Below, piece by piece: positions 31,946 through 43,871 of a stretch of 64,000 bases of DNA (positions are counted from its first letter, which is position 1; each line of letters opens with the position of its first letter). The DNA comes from Flaccisagitta enflata. Taxonomy: Eukaryota; Chaetognatha; Sagittoidea; Aphragmophora. The notes beneath the pieces were generated by a model that made no database searches, was not told the DNA's origin, and saw nothing but the letters and a program-made list of their open reading frames with translations. The translations under genes were made by a program, and so were the position numbers. Where the stretch lies: NCBI GenBank assembly GCA_965153355.1, contig OZ231127.1, positions 45,446,001 through 45,510,000 of the forward strand, given 5' to 3'.

Positions 31946-33758
31946 TATTTTCCCCCATTGCTTCTCTTGCTTAAAATCCCCCCTACAACTTTTTTTCATA
32001 TTCTGTACTTGTCACATATCATACCCACCCCATGATACGGGTTCATTATCTAAGGTGATCTGAGGTGTTTTTCCCATCTTAGTAGGCAAGCTGAGTATTG
32101 AGCGCGATGGTGATGGAATGATGGTGGCGATGGAGGCGAAGGAGGCAAAGGTGAGGATGGAGATGATAGCGGTGGTAATGTTTCAATATCAATTTCTGAC
32201 AGAGACTAGGATAGCTGTGGCTTACAGTTGAATGTTTATCTTTAAAGAAAAAACGACACCTAATGTTTTTTTTTTCTCCCCCATTTACATTTAGTACAGA
32301 TATAACCAGAATATATGCCAAATTTGAGACATTTTGATTTCCAAATTTAAATGCATAACTTTTTTATGTCTTTGCATGTTTAAAGTTGCATAAGGGAATG
32401 GTGCTATACATCCTATCTGGGTCTTGCAATCCGACCACCCTAACTGCCCTACCCAGCCTATTAGCTTTAAAGTGGAAAATGTGGAATTTTTTTACCAATA
32501 TGGTTGAAACTTGAATATAGAAAGACACGACATATGCATGATAACCGGCCTACCTCCCAACTGTCTTGCCAGCCTATAATTGAAAAACATTTATAATTTG
32601 GCATTTTTCAACCAATATGGTAGAAACTTAGTGTTGAATCTTTTAATGGAAGGAATCAAAATATGCACATTATTCATAAGAATCATATCTTGTCAAACTG
32701 GCCTATCAGCCCAAAAATGAAAAATGTGCATTTCCTGTTTTATTTAGTTGAAACTTGGTCTAGAGTGTCTAAAAAGAGGGACTCGACATATGATTTTTGA
32801 AAATTTTAACCAGCCAAACCAGCCTATCACTTAATTGGCCTGATGGCCTTAAAGTGATAGGCTACTTCAAACTAATTAGAAACTGGATTATAGATAAAAA
32901 AAAATCCAGCAGCAAATCGCGCCATTATTTGATCTTTTCTGATGAGATTTCAGCCTTGCGACTTGTTTGGTTATTGTCTTTGTTCAGTATTTGCGACAAT
33001 CTTTCTCTTATGCTAAACAAACTCAACTATTATCTTTGTTTTTTTTTCTCCACTGCTTTTTTCTTCCTGTTCCATTAAGGTTTACACTCCTCGGCCCTTT
33101 GCTCCGGCACTTAATTTCCCCTTTTTAGACGTGTCCTCGCATCTCTATAAGGCTGGTTACCTGAAGGATAAATTTGGCTCTATATTTATAATTCCACAGC
33201 CATCAAACCATACACACTTGGCGTCATTTGGGCAGTAAATTAGAGAAGCGGAGGTTGGTATTTGATCAAGAAACCCGCACGGCAACATAATGGTGAAGTA
33301 TATGAAAGAAATTTGATGCCCATTGAAACTCTGTAGTGTAGCCGTGCTGGTTTCTTGATCAGATACCGGCCTCTGCTTGTCATATTACATTCATAAATCA
33401 GGATTTTAACACAAGGTTACCTGGCTATCTAACTCTAGGAAATTCTATTTTCTAGCCTCTTTGGTAACCGCCCTAATCTCTATAAGAGGGAGTGTCCCAA
33501 GGAAGGGAGGGAGGATTGAAAGAGGGAAGGAATGAAGGAAGGAAAGAAGGAAGGAGGGGAGGTTTGTAGGTCTGTAGGTAACGCGAAATTTTCTTAATGC
33601 AATTTATGAAGTTTTCTCTTCATTTCTTCATCTCTCATTTCTTCATTTCTCAATTCTCATTTCTCATTTCTTTATTTCTCTCATCTTGTATCTAAAGAAA
33701 ACGCATCTATTGGACATCTTTTGACCTTGTTCTTTTTCTACTTCTTTCCTCCTTTTAT

Positions 33759-34205
33759 TGGGCAGTGGCCCCAAAGGGCTCAATGACTTATGCTTTCACA
33801 CATAGATCATGAGGGGAAATTTCATCTTCTTCTTTTTTTTCCTTCTTCTCCTTCTCCTTCTTCTCCTCTGTATGTCCCCCTCCCATCACACCCTCAAGCC
33901 TCGAGGCTCAAAATATAGCTTTATGGCTCAAATCCAAGCTACAAGGCTCAAATCCAAGCTACAAGGCTTAAATATCAGGTTTGAGTCTGAAATCCCGGCC
34001 TCAAGCCTCAAATATCAACTTTGAGTCTCAAATTCCAGCCTCATAGCTCACATTCCAGCCTTGAGGCTCAAATCCCAGCCCCGAGGCGCAAATCCCAGCC
34101 ATGAGGTCCATATGCCAGCTTCAAAGCTTAAATACCATACTTGAGGCTCAAATCACAGCCTCCAAAAATGAATGACTATCTGACCCTTTTGCAACTATTT
34201 TCTTT
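33759..34205 (-). mobile_element. F2 element (type D), partial
   Basis: TTGGGCAGTGGCCCCAAAGG, CAATGACTTATGCTTTCACA, a purine/pyrimidine run, then a GGCTCAAATCCCAGCCTNAA array. The far end retains only CTATCTGACCCTTTTGCAAC. An F1-type hairpin remnant (GACGTGTCCTCGCATCT with TATAAG) lies at about 33125-33150. Confidence 0.6.
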
Positions 34206-34435
34206 TTTGTCGCTGGCTAGCCAACTTTAAAAGACTGTGTGTCCCTAGGGCTCTAGGAAGGTAGGAGGGTTAGTAATGCGAAATTTGAAATGAGGCATAC
34301 TGCATAGACAACTGAAATGGTGATTTCTGAGCATTACTGCCCCTTCCCATTGACATTACAGCCACCTCCTCATACTGTTTTACTCACCTACATTTCTGCC
34401 CCTACCCACCTGCCAGTGACTCTGGTTTTGTTTTT

Positions 34436-34970
34436 GGTCATTTGCATGCAACTTTAGAATTTGCCGTGTTGGTCAGTCCGTCAGTCTGTTAGTTTGTAAT
34501 ATTTTTGAAATTTGGACTTTTAGGGTAAATTAGGGTACTTAAGGGTACTTAAGGTAAGTTAGGTACTTAGGGCACTTAAGGTTACATTAGGGTATTTTAG
34601 GGTATTATAGGTAGGGATGTGGAAGCGGTCGATTTTTATACCGCTTCCACCGCTTCTGCTTCTGCTTCCGCTTCTATTTTGCAGTACAAATACTTTTAGC
34701 TATCCCACCCACCAAAATGGAAGCGGTCAATCGCTTCCACATCCCTAATCATAGGGTATTTTAGGGTTCTTTAGGTACTTCAGGGTACTTAAGGGTACTT
34801 AAGGGTTTTCAACAATACTTTACGGTACTTAAGGGTAATTTTGGTTTTTTTAGGGTACATTAAGGTACTCAAAATACTTTAGAGTACTTTGGGGTACTCA
34901 AGGGTACTTAAGGGTACTTTAGAATACTTTAGGGTACTTAAGGATACTTGAAGGTATTGTAAGTTGTTGT
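34436..34970 (-). mobile_element. F1 element, long form with AAGGGTACTT decamers (decayed)
   Basis: A diverged hairpin end (GGTCATTTGCATGCAACTTT, CCGTGTTGGTCAGTCCGTCAG) is followed by an array of TACTTAAGGG/TTAGGGTACT decamers from about 34515 to 34960. The array is interrupted by the hAT MITE at 34612-34747. The CAAGGCC end is not recognisable. Confidence 0.55.
34612..34747. mobile_element. hAT-type MITE (family L)
   Basis: Ends TAGGGATGTGGAAGCGGTCGA and the mirror TCGCTTCCACATCCCTA. The 8-bp flanks ATTATAGG and ATCATAGG (7 of 8) form a target duplication, the hAT length. 136 bp. Sister copies at 51240-51369 and 59874-59966. Confidence 0.85.
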
Positions 34971-35290
34971 GGAGAAGGGGTGGAGGAAGCAATGAAGGAA
35001 GGCTTGAAGGGGGGAAAGGAGGTAATTGTAAAACGGAGCACGCAATTGTTGGCCTGTTGGACCTGTTTTTGTTTAGCCCGTTTCTTTTTTTCCTCCATTT
35101 CTTTATTACTATTCATTTTCTTTTCTTCTTTTTTTTTTTCGTTTTTCTCCTTAATTTTTCTTCTTCTTCTTCATAATTCGTTTTCTTCCACGTCCCTGAC
35201 GTTCATAAGGGATCTTCTTCTGCTTGAAGTTCCTCCTCCTCATCTTTCTCTTTTGCTCATCAAAGAAGCCTATCTGCTACGAAAAGCCGG

Positions 35291-35295
<5 letters not shown>

Positions 35296-35385
<90 letters not shown>
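35296..35385. repeat. (CT)n-(CA)n microsatellite
   Basis: Pure CT for about 60 bp, then about 30 bp of CA. Confidence 0.9.
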
Positions 35386-35389
<4 letters not shown>

Positions 35390-35436
35390 CATTCACTAAC
35401 CCACTTTTTGTTGACCAAAAATCCAACCAAGAGAAA

Positions 35437-35938
35437 CAAGGCCGGATACACGGGCCAAGACGTGCGCGGGCGTTCTTAATTCTTAGACCTATCCCTAGCT
35501 GTATCAGACCTATCCCAAGCCCATTGACATAACCTAACCGTAGATGAATATGATTATGAATGCAATGACAAGAAACATGAATTCTTAGACCTATCCCGAG
35601 CTCTATCAGATCTTTGTGAGCTCTCTCAGACCTATCCCAATCACTATTGAACATTGATCTAACCGTAGATGAATATGATAATGAATAAAATGAAAAGAAA
35701 CTTGAATTCTTAAACCTATCCCGAGCCCTATCAGACGTATCCTAAGCTCTTTGAGACTTAAGCGTGGATGAATATGATATTGATCGAAATGACGAGTAAC
35801 ATAAATGATAAACAAGAAGAGTTCGGATGTGCTCTCAAACATTTTCTGCGATTTTTCACTCAAGCGTGACAGACCTACCAACTGGCAGACAGACAGACAG
35901 ACGAACAGAGCCTCTTATAGAGATGCTGTGGCGCACTT
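35437..35938 (+). mobile_element. F1 element with about 115-bp tandem units
   Basis: CAAGGCCGGATACACGGGCC opens it. Three diverged units (CTTAGACCTATCCCGAGCTC ... CCGTAGATGAATATGATTAT) cover about 35478-35810. A GACAGACAGACG microsatellite, CCTCTTATAG and an imperfect hairpin AGATGCTGTGGCGCACTT close it before AAAAA. Confidence 0.7.
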
Positions 35939-36371
35939 AAAAAGGGAGAAAAAAGGCAGCAAACCGTACACTTTTCCTCATGTCAGGATAGGCGTGACGA
36001 TGAGGATTGACTTATGCTTACTATGTTGTGTCATGTATGGGTAAAGCAGGATATAAAGGATGCTACTTTTTTTAAGGCCATTCATCTGCTGTTTGAGATG
36101 CTCGGTTGCCATTCCTTGCCTGATATGATATGCTATGTATGCAGACACGCTCTTTTTTACCAGTGGTCTGTCCGTCGGTCCTTCCTTCAGTCTATTGGTT
36201 AAACTCAAGTTGGATAGTGTGAAGATGCACATTTAAGACATTACGCTCCTGCCCACTTGTCCGCAACAATATTGTAACCCTGTGTAATTTGTTACACTAT
36301 GCTTTCATAGCTGATGGATTATGATAATCAAAAACGAGCCCAGTTAGCACAGTGCGGGAGCCAGTATTGTA

Positions 36372-36795
36372 GATAGCTGGTTGCGATGGAAATGCATTTC
36401 TAGGTATTTTCGCTAAAATATCAATATTTTGAGAAAAATTTTGAGGGAACATTTTTTGAAAATTAGATTTGCTACAATCCCATAGTATGTTCTGTAAGAA
36501 TCTTGCTCGTTTAGCGGTTGCTAGGGGTTGTTACACATAGAAACGCTCCCTAGCAACAGCCAAACAAGTAACATTCTTACAGAACATACTGTGGGAAAGT
36601 TGTAGCAAATTTGATTTTAAGCAATGTTCCCTAAAAAAATCTTCCAAAATATTGATATTCTAGCGAGAATACATGGAAATGAGTTTCCATAGCAACCAGC
36701 TGTCATCGGGAATTAAACATCCTTTGATTAGTCTATGATCCAAATATTGCTCCCCTGCCTTCATTCGTCTTTCCACAATGTTTGCCCCCATTATC
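36372..36795. mobile_element. Foldback/MITE (family H), second copy
   Basis: The palindromic arms TAGCTGGTTGCGATGGAAAT (about 36377) and CATAGCAACCAGCTG (about 36690-36704) enclose inner arms CCCATAGTATGTTCTGTAAG and CTTACAGAACATACTGTGGG. It shares GGTTGCCATGGAAA and AATATCAATATTTTG with 14786-15107. The right tip (AAGTTTAGACGAGATCCACT) resembles the outer tip of that copy; the left tip is missing. Confidence 0.6.
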
Positions 36796-37340
36796 TCAAG
36801 TTTAGACGAGATCCACTGTGTATAAATAAAGGTTGCTCTATTTAGTGCATATGCTTGCTTCTCTCAAACATTAATTTGTGACTGGACCTTATCAGGATTT
36901 CATTTTTCAACATTCTTACTGGTTTCATCAGATTAGGCTGAAAATTGTTCTTTTGGACTATTTTTGTAGGTTTTACAGACATTTTCCATAAAGAATAATC
37001 ATGTAAATCAATACCTGAGCAAAGCTTTAAAGAGCTATAAAACCTGTAAAAACAGTATGATTAAACTGATTTTTTTTTCTAATTTATTTGAGATTTTCTG
37101 CCCCATTTGATGAGACAGGTTAGAATGTTGAAAAAATGAAATCCTGGTGAAGTCACGTCCTCATTGAAGTTTGAGAATTTAAGCAAACATATTCATTAAA
37201 CAGAGCAACCTTCAAAGACTTGAATCTTGAATTTTTATGACTGAAACAAAATTAAGACACTTAAAATCTATCCTCCAGTCTAGGTCGTCTTTGCTCCCAT
37301 TTTACAGTAAGAAAATGGCCAAGATCAATAAAAAAAAAAA

Positions 37341-37524
37341 CAAGGCCGGATACATGGCAATCCAGTCGTGGACGGTTGGGCAGGAGCAGTAATGTGAACA
37401 CCAATAGGAATTCAAAAATGTTATGGACGGACGGATAGATGGACCGATGGACCGACGGACCGATTGACCGACGGACCGACGGACTAACCGACACGGCAAG
37501 GTGTAGAGTCGCGTGTCTGCGACT
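37341..37524 (+). mobile_element. F1 element, short form
   Basis: CAAGGCCGGATACATGGCAA, TCCAGTCGTGGACGGTTGGG, CAGGAGCAGTAATGTG, a GACGGAC/GACC microsatellite, GGCAAGGTGTAG and hairpin AGTCGCGTGTCTGCGACT (37507-37524), then AAAAAA. Confidence 0.8.
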
Positions 37525-37733
37525 AAAAAAGAAGCTTTTTATAATAGCCTCATTTGATATGGGTGTCATCACTGTCAAGTATCACAAAAAATTTTAAATA
37601 TCGATTATAGATGTATCTGACTCTAATTCAACCATGCTGACCAGCCCAATAAACTGAATTAGAAAAATGAAATAGCTTTGAAAATTATTAATCAATGCTG
37701 ATAGAAAGAAAACTAAAACAACAATGTCATTGT

Positions 37734-38586
37734 TGTGAGCAATCCGGAGTAAACACCATTGAAAGCTTGCAAGGCTTTCATCCTTTGTTAATTGGAGAAT
37801 TCTGGCCTCCTTTTATAAGGGCAATGTTGTTTCAACTTTCATAAGTATCAGTACCTTGGTAGAGAATGCCGGCGGTCCCAGTTGGTTGTACCTCGATTCT
37901 TGCCTCTAAGGGTATGGTTTTCTAATCAATATTGCTAGTGTCAGTACTTCCATCAGTACATTAGTAATCTTTGATTGTAACTTTTTTAAGATATTTTGTG
38001 TATACCAAATGGTATAGGCCTGTCCAACCCTATACTGGTGAGGTATGCAGTCAATCTTATTGTTTTGTCAGGTAAGCTTTTTGTTTGTCAGTAGTAAAGG
38101 ATAGTTGTGAGCAATCCGGAGTAAACACCATTGAAAGCTTGCAAGGCTTTCATCCTTTGTTAATTGGAGAATTCTGGCCTCCTTTTATAAGGGCAATGTT
38201 GTTTCAACTTTCATAAGTATCAGTACCTTGGTAGAGAATGCCGGCGGTCCCAGTTGGTTGTACCTCGATTCTTGCCTCTAAGGGTATGGTTTTCTAATCA
38301 ATATTGCTAGTGTCAGTACTTCCATCAGTACATTAGTAATCTTTGATTGTAACTTTTTTAAGATATTTTGTGTATACCAAATGGTATAGGCCTGTCCAAC
38401 CCTATACTGGTGAGGTATGCAGTCAATCTTATTGTTTTGTCAGGTAAGCTTTTTGTTTGTCAGTAGTAAAGGATAGTTGTGAGCAATCCGGAGTAAACAC
38501 CATTGAAAGCTTGCAAGGCTTTCATCCTTTGTTAATTGGAGAATTCTGGCCTCCTTTTATAAGGGCAATGTTGTTTCAACTTTCAT
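37734..38586. repeat. 372-bp direct tandem repeat, 2.3 copies
   Basis: Units start at 37734, 38106 and 38478 (TGTGAGCAATCCGGAGTAAA). The first two are full length and look identical to the eye. The third stops at 38586 after CAACTTTCAT. The first about 110 bp of the unit resembles a separate copy at 50543-50645. It lies about 110 bp upstream of the first phosphatase exon found. Confidence 0.9.
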
Positions 38587-38696
38587 GAGCTGGTGTGGTT
38601 TGTATCATTAGTTTGAACTGCTGTAATTGTCTCTCGGAAAAAAAAACAATTGAAAAAAAAAAAGAAAAAAAATCCCAGGATTCTATTTTTTTTCAG

Positions 38697-41600
38697 TTAG
38701 CAGACGACTATACTGGTTTTCTCAGGGAAAAGAAATTCAAATCTATGATCTGTATCCTTCCATCGGTAAGAGAATGCGTCGACGCTACAATGATCTATTT
38801 TCTACTTTTTATCATCGTTTACTTCTTAGGTTGACGTGGCCAAGATAACACATCTGGTGACCCTCAATGCCGAGTCCCAACCTCCTATTAACACGTACGA
38901 CATACAGTAAATTATTCGTGGATTAGAAAAATTCACAATTTAACATTACAATGTTGGCTCTAGCGGGATAAATCCTGATAACGGTCTGTAAAACTGTCAT
39001 GTTTGGACGGATTGCAACTTGTTTTAAAATCCACAGTAGCTCTTTCAATTAAAAAATCTCGGACACGTGACCCAATTTGTTGCTGGGAAGGTTAGGCCAA
39101 CCATCTTTATCCACACAAGCATTCATCTCATTTTGAAAATTAACCTTTAACCGAGAGATGCATCATCGAAATTATCTATCCATTCATCCATCCGACTGTT
39201 TGAACATCTTTCTGTCCATCCGTCTATCCATCAATGTTTCTGTTTTGGACGTCCAGACATCTCTGAAAGTGGCGTTGGTCAGGTTTCTTATGTTGGGTAA
39301 AAGCGACGCTTCCAAAAAAGATGATTGGTGTTTCTATGACGAATATCCAGGAGTGTTAATGTATTGATGGCGAGCTATTTCGACAGCGACTCCTTGCCAA
39401 GGAGTCCTTGGAGACATTTGACTAACGCAGATAAAAGAATTTTTGCTGCTATTGAATTGAATTTTTCGTATCCTATCATAATGATTTATCTTCTTATCTC
39501 ATCATCAGGCAACCACCAGATAAGTTGAAATGGACTCAGATCAAAATCAAAGAATTTCACCCGCCAACCCCTAGTCAAATTGATCAAGTGAGTAATACTT
39601 ATGAAATTTGTAAGTTAGGAAAATCAATTTAGAAAAAACAAGGCCAAGCAGGCCAAAAAGGTGCGAGGTGTGGATCGTCGAACGAATGCGTTACCCGACC
39701 AACAGACAGACCAACCAACCAACGGGCAGTTATATTGGTGCTTTGTTGCACCCTAAAAATTAAATGATGAATTGAGAGTTGGTAATGGGTTTCATGCCAT
39801 TTCATATTTTTTTTTACACAGATGATAAAGATTATCGAAAAAGCCAAGTTGGATGGAGACAGAGTTTGCGTCCATTGTACAATGGGACGTGGGCGGACAG
39901 GTAATGCATTGAGAATTGGACTGGAGGACAGAATTGGGCTGTTGCATCGCGAATATGCGAGGTTTGACCAGTGTCCTCGAGATATTGTTCAGTAATTTTC
40001 TGGATATATTGCTAGATCGTAAAAAAACAAGGCCAAGTAGGTCAACACGTGCGCCGCGTGGACCGTCGAACAAATGCGTTACTGACCGACCAACCGCCCG
40101 ACCAACCGACGGACACAGCTTCTTATAGACGTGCTTTGGCGCACGTAAAGACCTTATTAACAAAAAAAATTTCCTTTTTTTAGGGACGATGTTGAGCTGT
40201 TGGTTAGTGGTGAGGGATAGTATCAATGCCGAAGAGGCTATAGCCAAAATTAGGGAACTTCGCCCACACTCCATTGGTAAGTTGATACTTTTGTGATTTT
40301 CTTTTAAATTTTATCTCAACTTAATCTTGATATCCCTTACTTTAGTCTATAAACCCTTCTGAAAGGAGGGCCTTTTGAACCCTCACTGGTTAGTTAATAC
40401 GCGCATTCTTTCTCATCTCCCCGACACCGTATAGCAGCCCAAAGGCAGTAAGTGGTCAGCGGTACACCTGCCCTGCTGGAGTAGATCTGTATGGTCTGTA
40501 TGTCAGTCCGTGTGTCCGTCCATCTGTCCGTCTATCCGTCCATTTGTCCGTCTGTCCGTTTGTCCATCTGTAATCTTAATTAGATGCACTCTGAAAATTC
40601 TCTCATTTTAGAGAACAACATCTTTTTTACGTAGTATTATCAATGACATCTACCAACTGACGCAACAATTGGGTGCTTTACATAGCAAATGGAATTTCTT
40701 TTCACCCTTTTTATGGAATTGTTTGTTTTAAAAGCTTTATTTTTTTTTTAAAGATAATCGTCTCTTATTTTTCATGTTAGATACTTGAGTTTGTTTCTGA
40801 AACACCTTACTGAGTAGAAGAAATGGAACAGAAAAATACTCTTGATTTTTTTTCTTCCTGACAAAAAAAAATGAAGATAATAATCAAAAATATTGTTTAC
40901 AAGCTTCACAAAAGCAACGACATCTGCGCAAAAGGACAAGCACATCATAAAGGATTTTGCCAAGGTATCTTTTATGAGAGCCCCGCAAAACTTAGGGTAA
41001 CTTTTAAAGGCACGGTTTTTTTTCTAGTTTGCGCTCATAGTATATGATCTTATCATCATCAAGAACAATCTTTTGCATATGAGGGCTAATGATCAAACAA
41101 GTTAGGACAGGTAGAAAAATAATGATCATGATGTCCCATCGAAGCGTAAGACACATTTTTATTCCCAGCTTTGACCTTAGCGATTATAATGATAATTGAC
41201 AGCTTTTCATGCATTCAAGGTGTATGTCCATTCAATATGACATTATAAAAAAATCATTAAAAAAACCGACCCTTGTTAAGCCTAATGTAAAAAGAAGTTT
41301 TAGTAAAACCGTATTTGCGTAAATCATAATGCGTGTATCATAATAAATTTTTGATTCCTACAGATATTTTTGAAATAATTATAAGGCAACAATTAAGTAA
41401 GAAAATAATTGATTTCAAAACAAAACCAAATAGGGCAAAAGTCGCAAATGATTGGGCAGGCGCAACACTACAGTACTATAAAATCTAGTTACACCAATAT
41501 TTCAAGCCTACGTTTCTTAAAATTTGCAATAAAGAAGAAAATTATCATTTCTATAAAAACAAGGCCGGATATACGGCTACCGAAGTCGCGCGCGGGTGGG

Positions 41601-41989
41601 CAGGGGCCATATTTGAGGTCACCAGACCATTTGGGCAGGAGCAGTGAGGTAAAAGAAATAAAATCATAAAAAAAAGTAAAGTGTGACCAACCAACCAACC
41701 AACCGACCGACCAACCGACCAACCAACCGAAGGACAAAACGGGTTGTAGAGTCGCGTGCACGCGACTAAAAAAATTTCATTTCATATAGGCAGAGTGAAG
41801 GAATACTCTCAAATTTTGCTATGTGAAGCACCCAAACTTGACCTAGCCGTTGCTATCATGAACTTGTTTCCGTCCAGAAACGCGGCCGCAGGAGGACGCG
41901 GTTCGGAAGTTTCATGCGAGTCACGCTCGAAAACTCCAGAAGCTCGAGTCTTGTTCCATGACCAAGAAAATTCGAAAATGGATCCCTAG
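38697..41989 (+). CDS. DUSP23-like dual-specificity protein phosphatase, 5' end not found
   Basis: Removes phosphate from phosphotyrosine or phosphoserine/threonine via a cysteine nucleophile. Exons: 38697-38765, 38830-38894, 39509-39587, 39822-39900, 40184-40276, 41790-41989. All have GT..AG borders with agreeing phases; stop TAG at 41987-41989. The order matches the family: HLVTLNAESQPP (strand segment), KIKEFHPPTPSQID (acid loop), the P-loop VHCTMGRGRTG with the Cys-x5-Arg signature (39875-39900 into the next exon), LSCWLV, and EAIAKIRELRPHSI. The acid loop has Glu where human DUSP23 has Asp (PDFCPP). The last exon adds about 50 residues (AGGRGSEVSCESRSK...) beyond the usual C-terminus. 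Exons 1-2 give about 13 extra residues before HLVTL. The N-terminal FSWV/LAG exon was not located upstream, so the gene is either incomplete here or begins farther left. Introns contain F1 copies. Confidence 0.88.
39639..39754 (+). mobile_element. F1 element, minimal form, in a phosphatase intron
   Basis: CAAGGCCAAGCAGGCCAAAA, GGTGCGAGGTGTGGATCGTC, a GACC/CCAACC microsatellite and a decayed hairpin (GGTGCTTTGTTGCACC) before TAAAAA. Confidence 0.65.
40028..40146 (+). mobile_element. F1 element, minimal form, in a phosphatase intron
   Basis: CAAGGCCAAGTAGGTCAACA, CGTGCGCCGCGTGGACCGTC, a GACCGACC microsatellite, CTTCTTATAG and the hairpin ACGTGCTTTGGCGCACGT, then AAAG. Sister of 39639-39754 in the neighbouring intron. 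Confidence 0.7.
40431..40571 (+). mobile_element. F2 left-end fragment in a phosphatase intron
   Basis: AGCAGCCCAAAGGCAGTAAG, TGGTCAGCGGTACACCTGCC, CTGCT and a GTCCGTCC microsatellite; the rest of the element is missing. Confidence 0.6.
41560..41767 (+). mobile_element. F1 element, short form, ending 22 bp before the last phosphatase exon
   Basis: CAAGGCCGGATATACGGCTA, CCGAAGTCGCGCGCGGGTGG, GCAGGGGC, CATTTGGGCAGGAGCAGTGA, a CCAACCGACC microsatellite, GGGTTGTAG and the perfect palindrome AGTCGCGTGCACGCGACT (41750-41767). AAAAAAATTTCATTTCATATAG then leads directly into the exon, so only 22 bp separate the element from coding sequence. Confidence 0.8.
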
Positions 41990-42024
41990 ACTAGGTAACG
42001 TAGCACATATTCGAATCTTTTTTT

Positions 42025-42132
42025 AGATGCGTCCTCGCATCTCTATAAGAGGTTTTGTCCGTCAGTCGGTCCGTCCGTCTGTCCGTGGCGTTTTCTTTAA
42101 ATCGCGAAAAATCGAGCCAGATCGGGCAAGAT

Positions 42133-42206
<74 letters not shown>

Positions 42207-42230
42207 TTCATCCTTTCTTGCGCGCGCGAT
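42025..42230. repeat. F1-type hairpin (AGATGCG/CGCATCT) and (CT)n
   Basis: AGATGCG-TCCT-CGCATCT at 42025-42042, TATAAGAGG, a GTCC microsatellite, then (CT)n at about 42135-42203. It begins 36 bp after the phosphatase stop codon, so it is probably part of the 3' UTR. Confidence 0.7.
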
Positions 42231-42255
42231 AACAATTAACATGCTCGGTCGCAGA

Positions 42256-42261
42256 AATAAA
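42256..42261 (+). promoter_or_regulatory. Possible poly(A) signal AATAAA of the phosphatase gene
   Basis: AATAAA about 270 bp after the stop codon at 41989. First such hexamer downstream on the plus strand. Confidence 0.35.
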
Positions 42262-42403
42262 ACGCAAAGACGCATTTATAGTATAGGTCCAATTTTGGCC
42301 TCGTTTTTTCATCACGCTTACCCACGGGGGCCACTAGTTCTGACTCTAATTTAAAGAGACTCCATCTATGACGCTTTCCACTTGGGTGTAAAAAATTATG
42401 CCT

Positions 42404-42942
42404 ACACACATCAAAAATATTCGGGATCATACAATAACAATTGTGGAATTTACTATCCCTGGTCTCAATATTTTGATAGGCTACAGGTACATTTCTCAGG
42501 TCAAAATATTATTTGAAGTCAAATCTGTAAAATTCGAAATTTGTCAATCTGATTGCAGATCTAAAATCCTTGCAAAAAAACTTTCTTTTTTTGAAATTTT
42601 GATTCGAACACAGTCAAAATATCGATCAAAATAAGGTCAATTTTAGATCAACGAGCAATTTTACTCCAATTCTGATGTTTGACTTCAATTTTGAATATGT
42701 TCCACTTAGAATTGCAAGGATTTTGAATCTGCAATTAGATTGACATATTTCCAATTTTAAAGATTTGACCTTTTTTAGTATTATGACCTGAGAAACGTAC
42801 CTGTAGCCTATCAATATATTGACCTGAGACCATTTTTGACTGCAGATTCGGATTCCTTGGGTCAAATTTGGTCTGGTATAGGATGGATGGTAAAGTTCCA
42901 CAACTGTTACATGATCCTGAATATCTTTACTACAAACATGTC
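42404..42942. mobile_element. Long foldback element
   Basis: Diverged inverted arms of about 200 bp. Left: ATATTCGGGATCATACAATA, TTGATAGGCTACAGGTAC, TTTCTCAGGTCAAAATA. Right: the mirrors GTACCTGTAGCCTATCAATA and ATGATCCTGAATATCTTTAC. No transposase or recognised target duplication. Confidence 0.6.
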
Positions 42943-43479
42943 TTAAATCAATAGAAAACTGCATTTTAACAAGGATTTGCCATATATCATTTCAAAGTTT
43001 TGTATTCCTGGAAATAATTCCAGTCGTTTGGTAGGTCACACTATATTCCTTTACTCAGGAATTAAGAAACAACATACAACATTAGAAATTCATTCTTCAG
43101 TTTCTCTTATGATTATCTCTTTATTCTATGAACAGGTCATCACTGACGAAAGCTTCTTTAGGACAACTTTTGTGAACCTCTTGGATTAGTGCAATGTTGT
43201 ACGGAATGGCAGCAATCACACTTCATTTTTCATATTATTTTGATAAGAAAAAAGAGCTTTTTGTTGCTCCGCTCCTGTGCTTCAATACGTTCACTCAGAG
43301 AGCCCTAGCATTGATCACTGTCCGAGATGAATATATATTATTGTGTCTGTGTTTTGGCTGTTTTCTTATTCTTTCTGTACATTGTGATGATGATCTGGAC
43401 TTCTGCGATGATGTGAAACTGCAAAATCTGATTTGAAATTTCTTACTCTGTCACTGATACTGTCAGTCTGTCTGCATTC

Positions 43480-43481
43480 TG

Positions 43482-43545
<64 letters not shown>

Positions 43546-43871
43546 TCTCTCAGTAGGACAAAATAGATGAAAAGAAATCTAGGTGTTTGTAGTAAAATTC
43601 GCACGAGTCATAGATATATGCTAGTGACAAAATTTTCTATGTGATCGCAGTTCCATTATGGAATATATCCAAGGTGATTTACATCAAATCACATCTAAGA
43701 AAATAACGCTATTTGGCACTGAAATATGTTAACTTGATTTTTAAAACAAATGATACTAGAATTTCACCCCTATTTATAAAAGCTTCCTGTATTCAGTTCA
43801 AAATCAATTTATCATATCAGAGTATTGGATATGTAGCGTTATTTTTTTCATGTGATTTGATGTGAAACACC
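43480..43871. repeat. (CT)n microsatellite and a 200-bp palindromic repeat
   Basis: CT run at about 43490-43550. At 43669-43871 the arms GGTGATTTACATCAAATCAC and GTGATTTGATGTGAAACACC are inverted, continuing as AATAACGCTAT and ATGTAGCGTTATT. Confidence 0.65.

Noticed and set aside
37861-37910. Missing first exon of the phosphatase (PSWL..., near GTATGG)
   Set aside because: Only a loose resemblance to the FSWV motif, with a stop codon in frame, and it lies in a repeated 372-bp unit.
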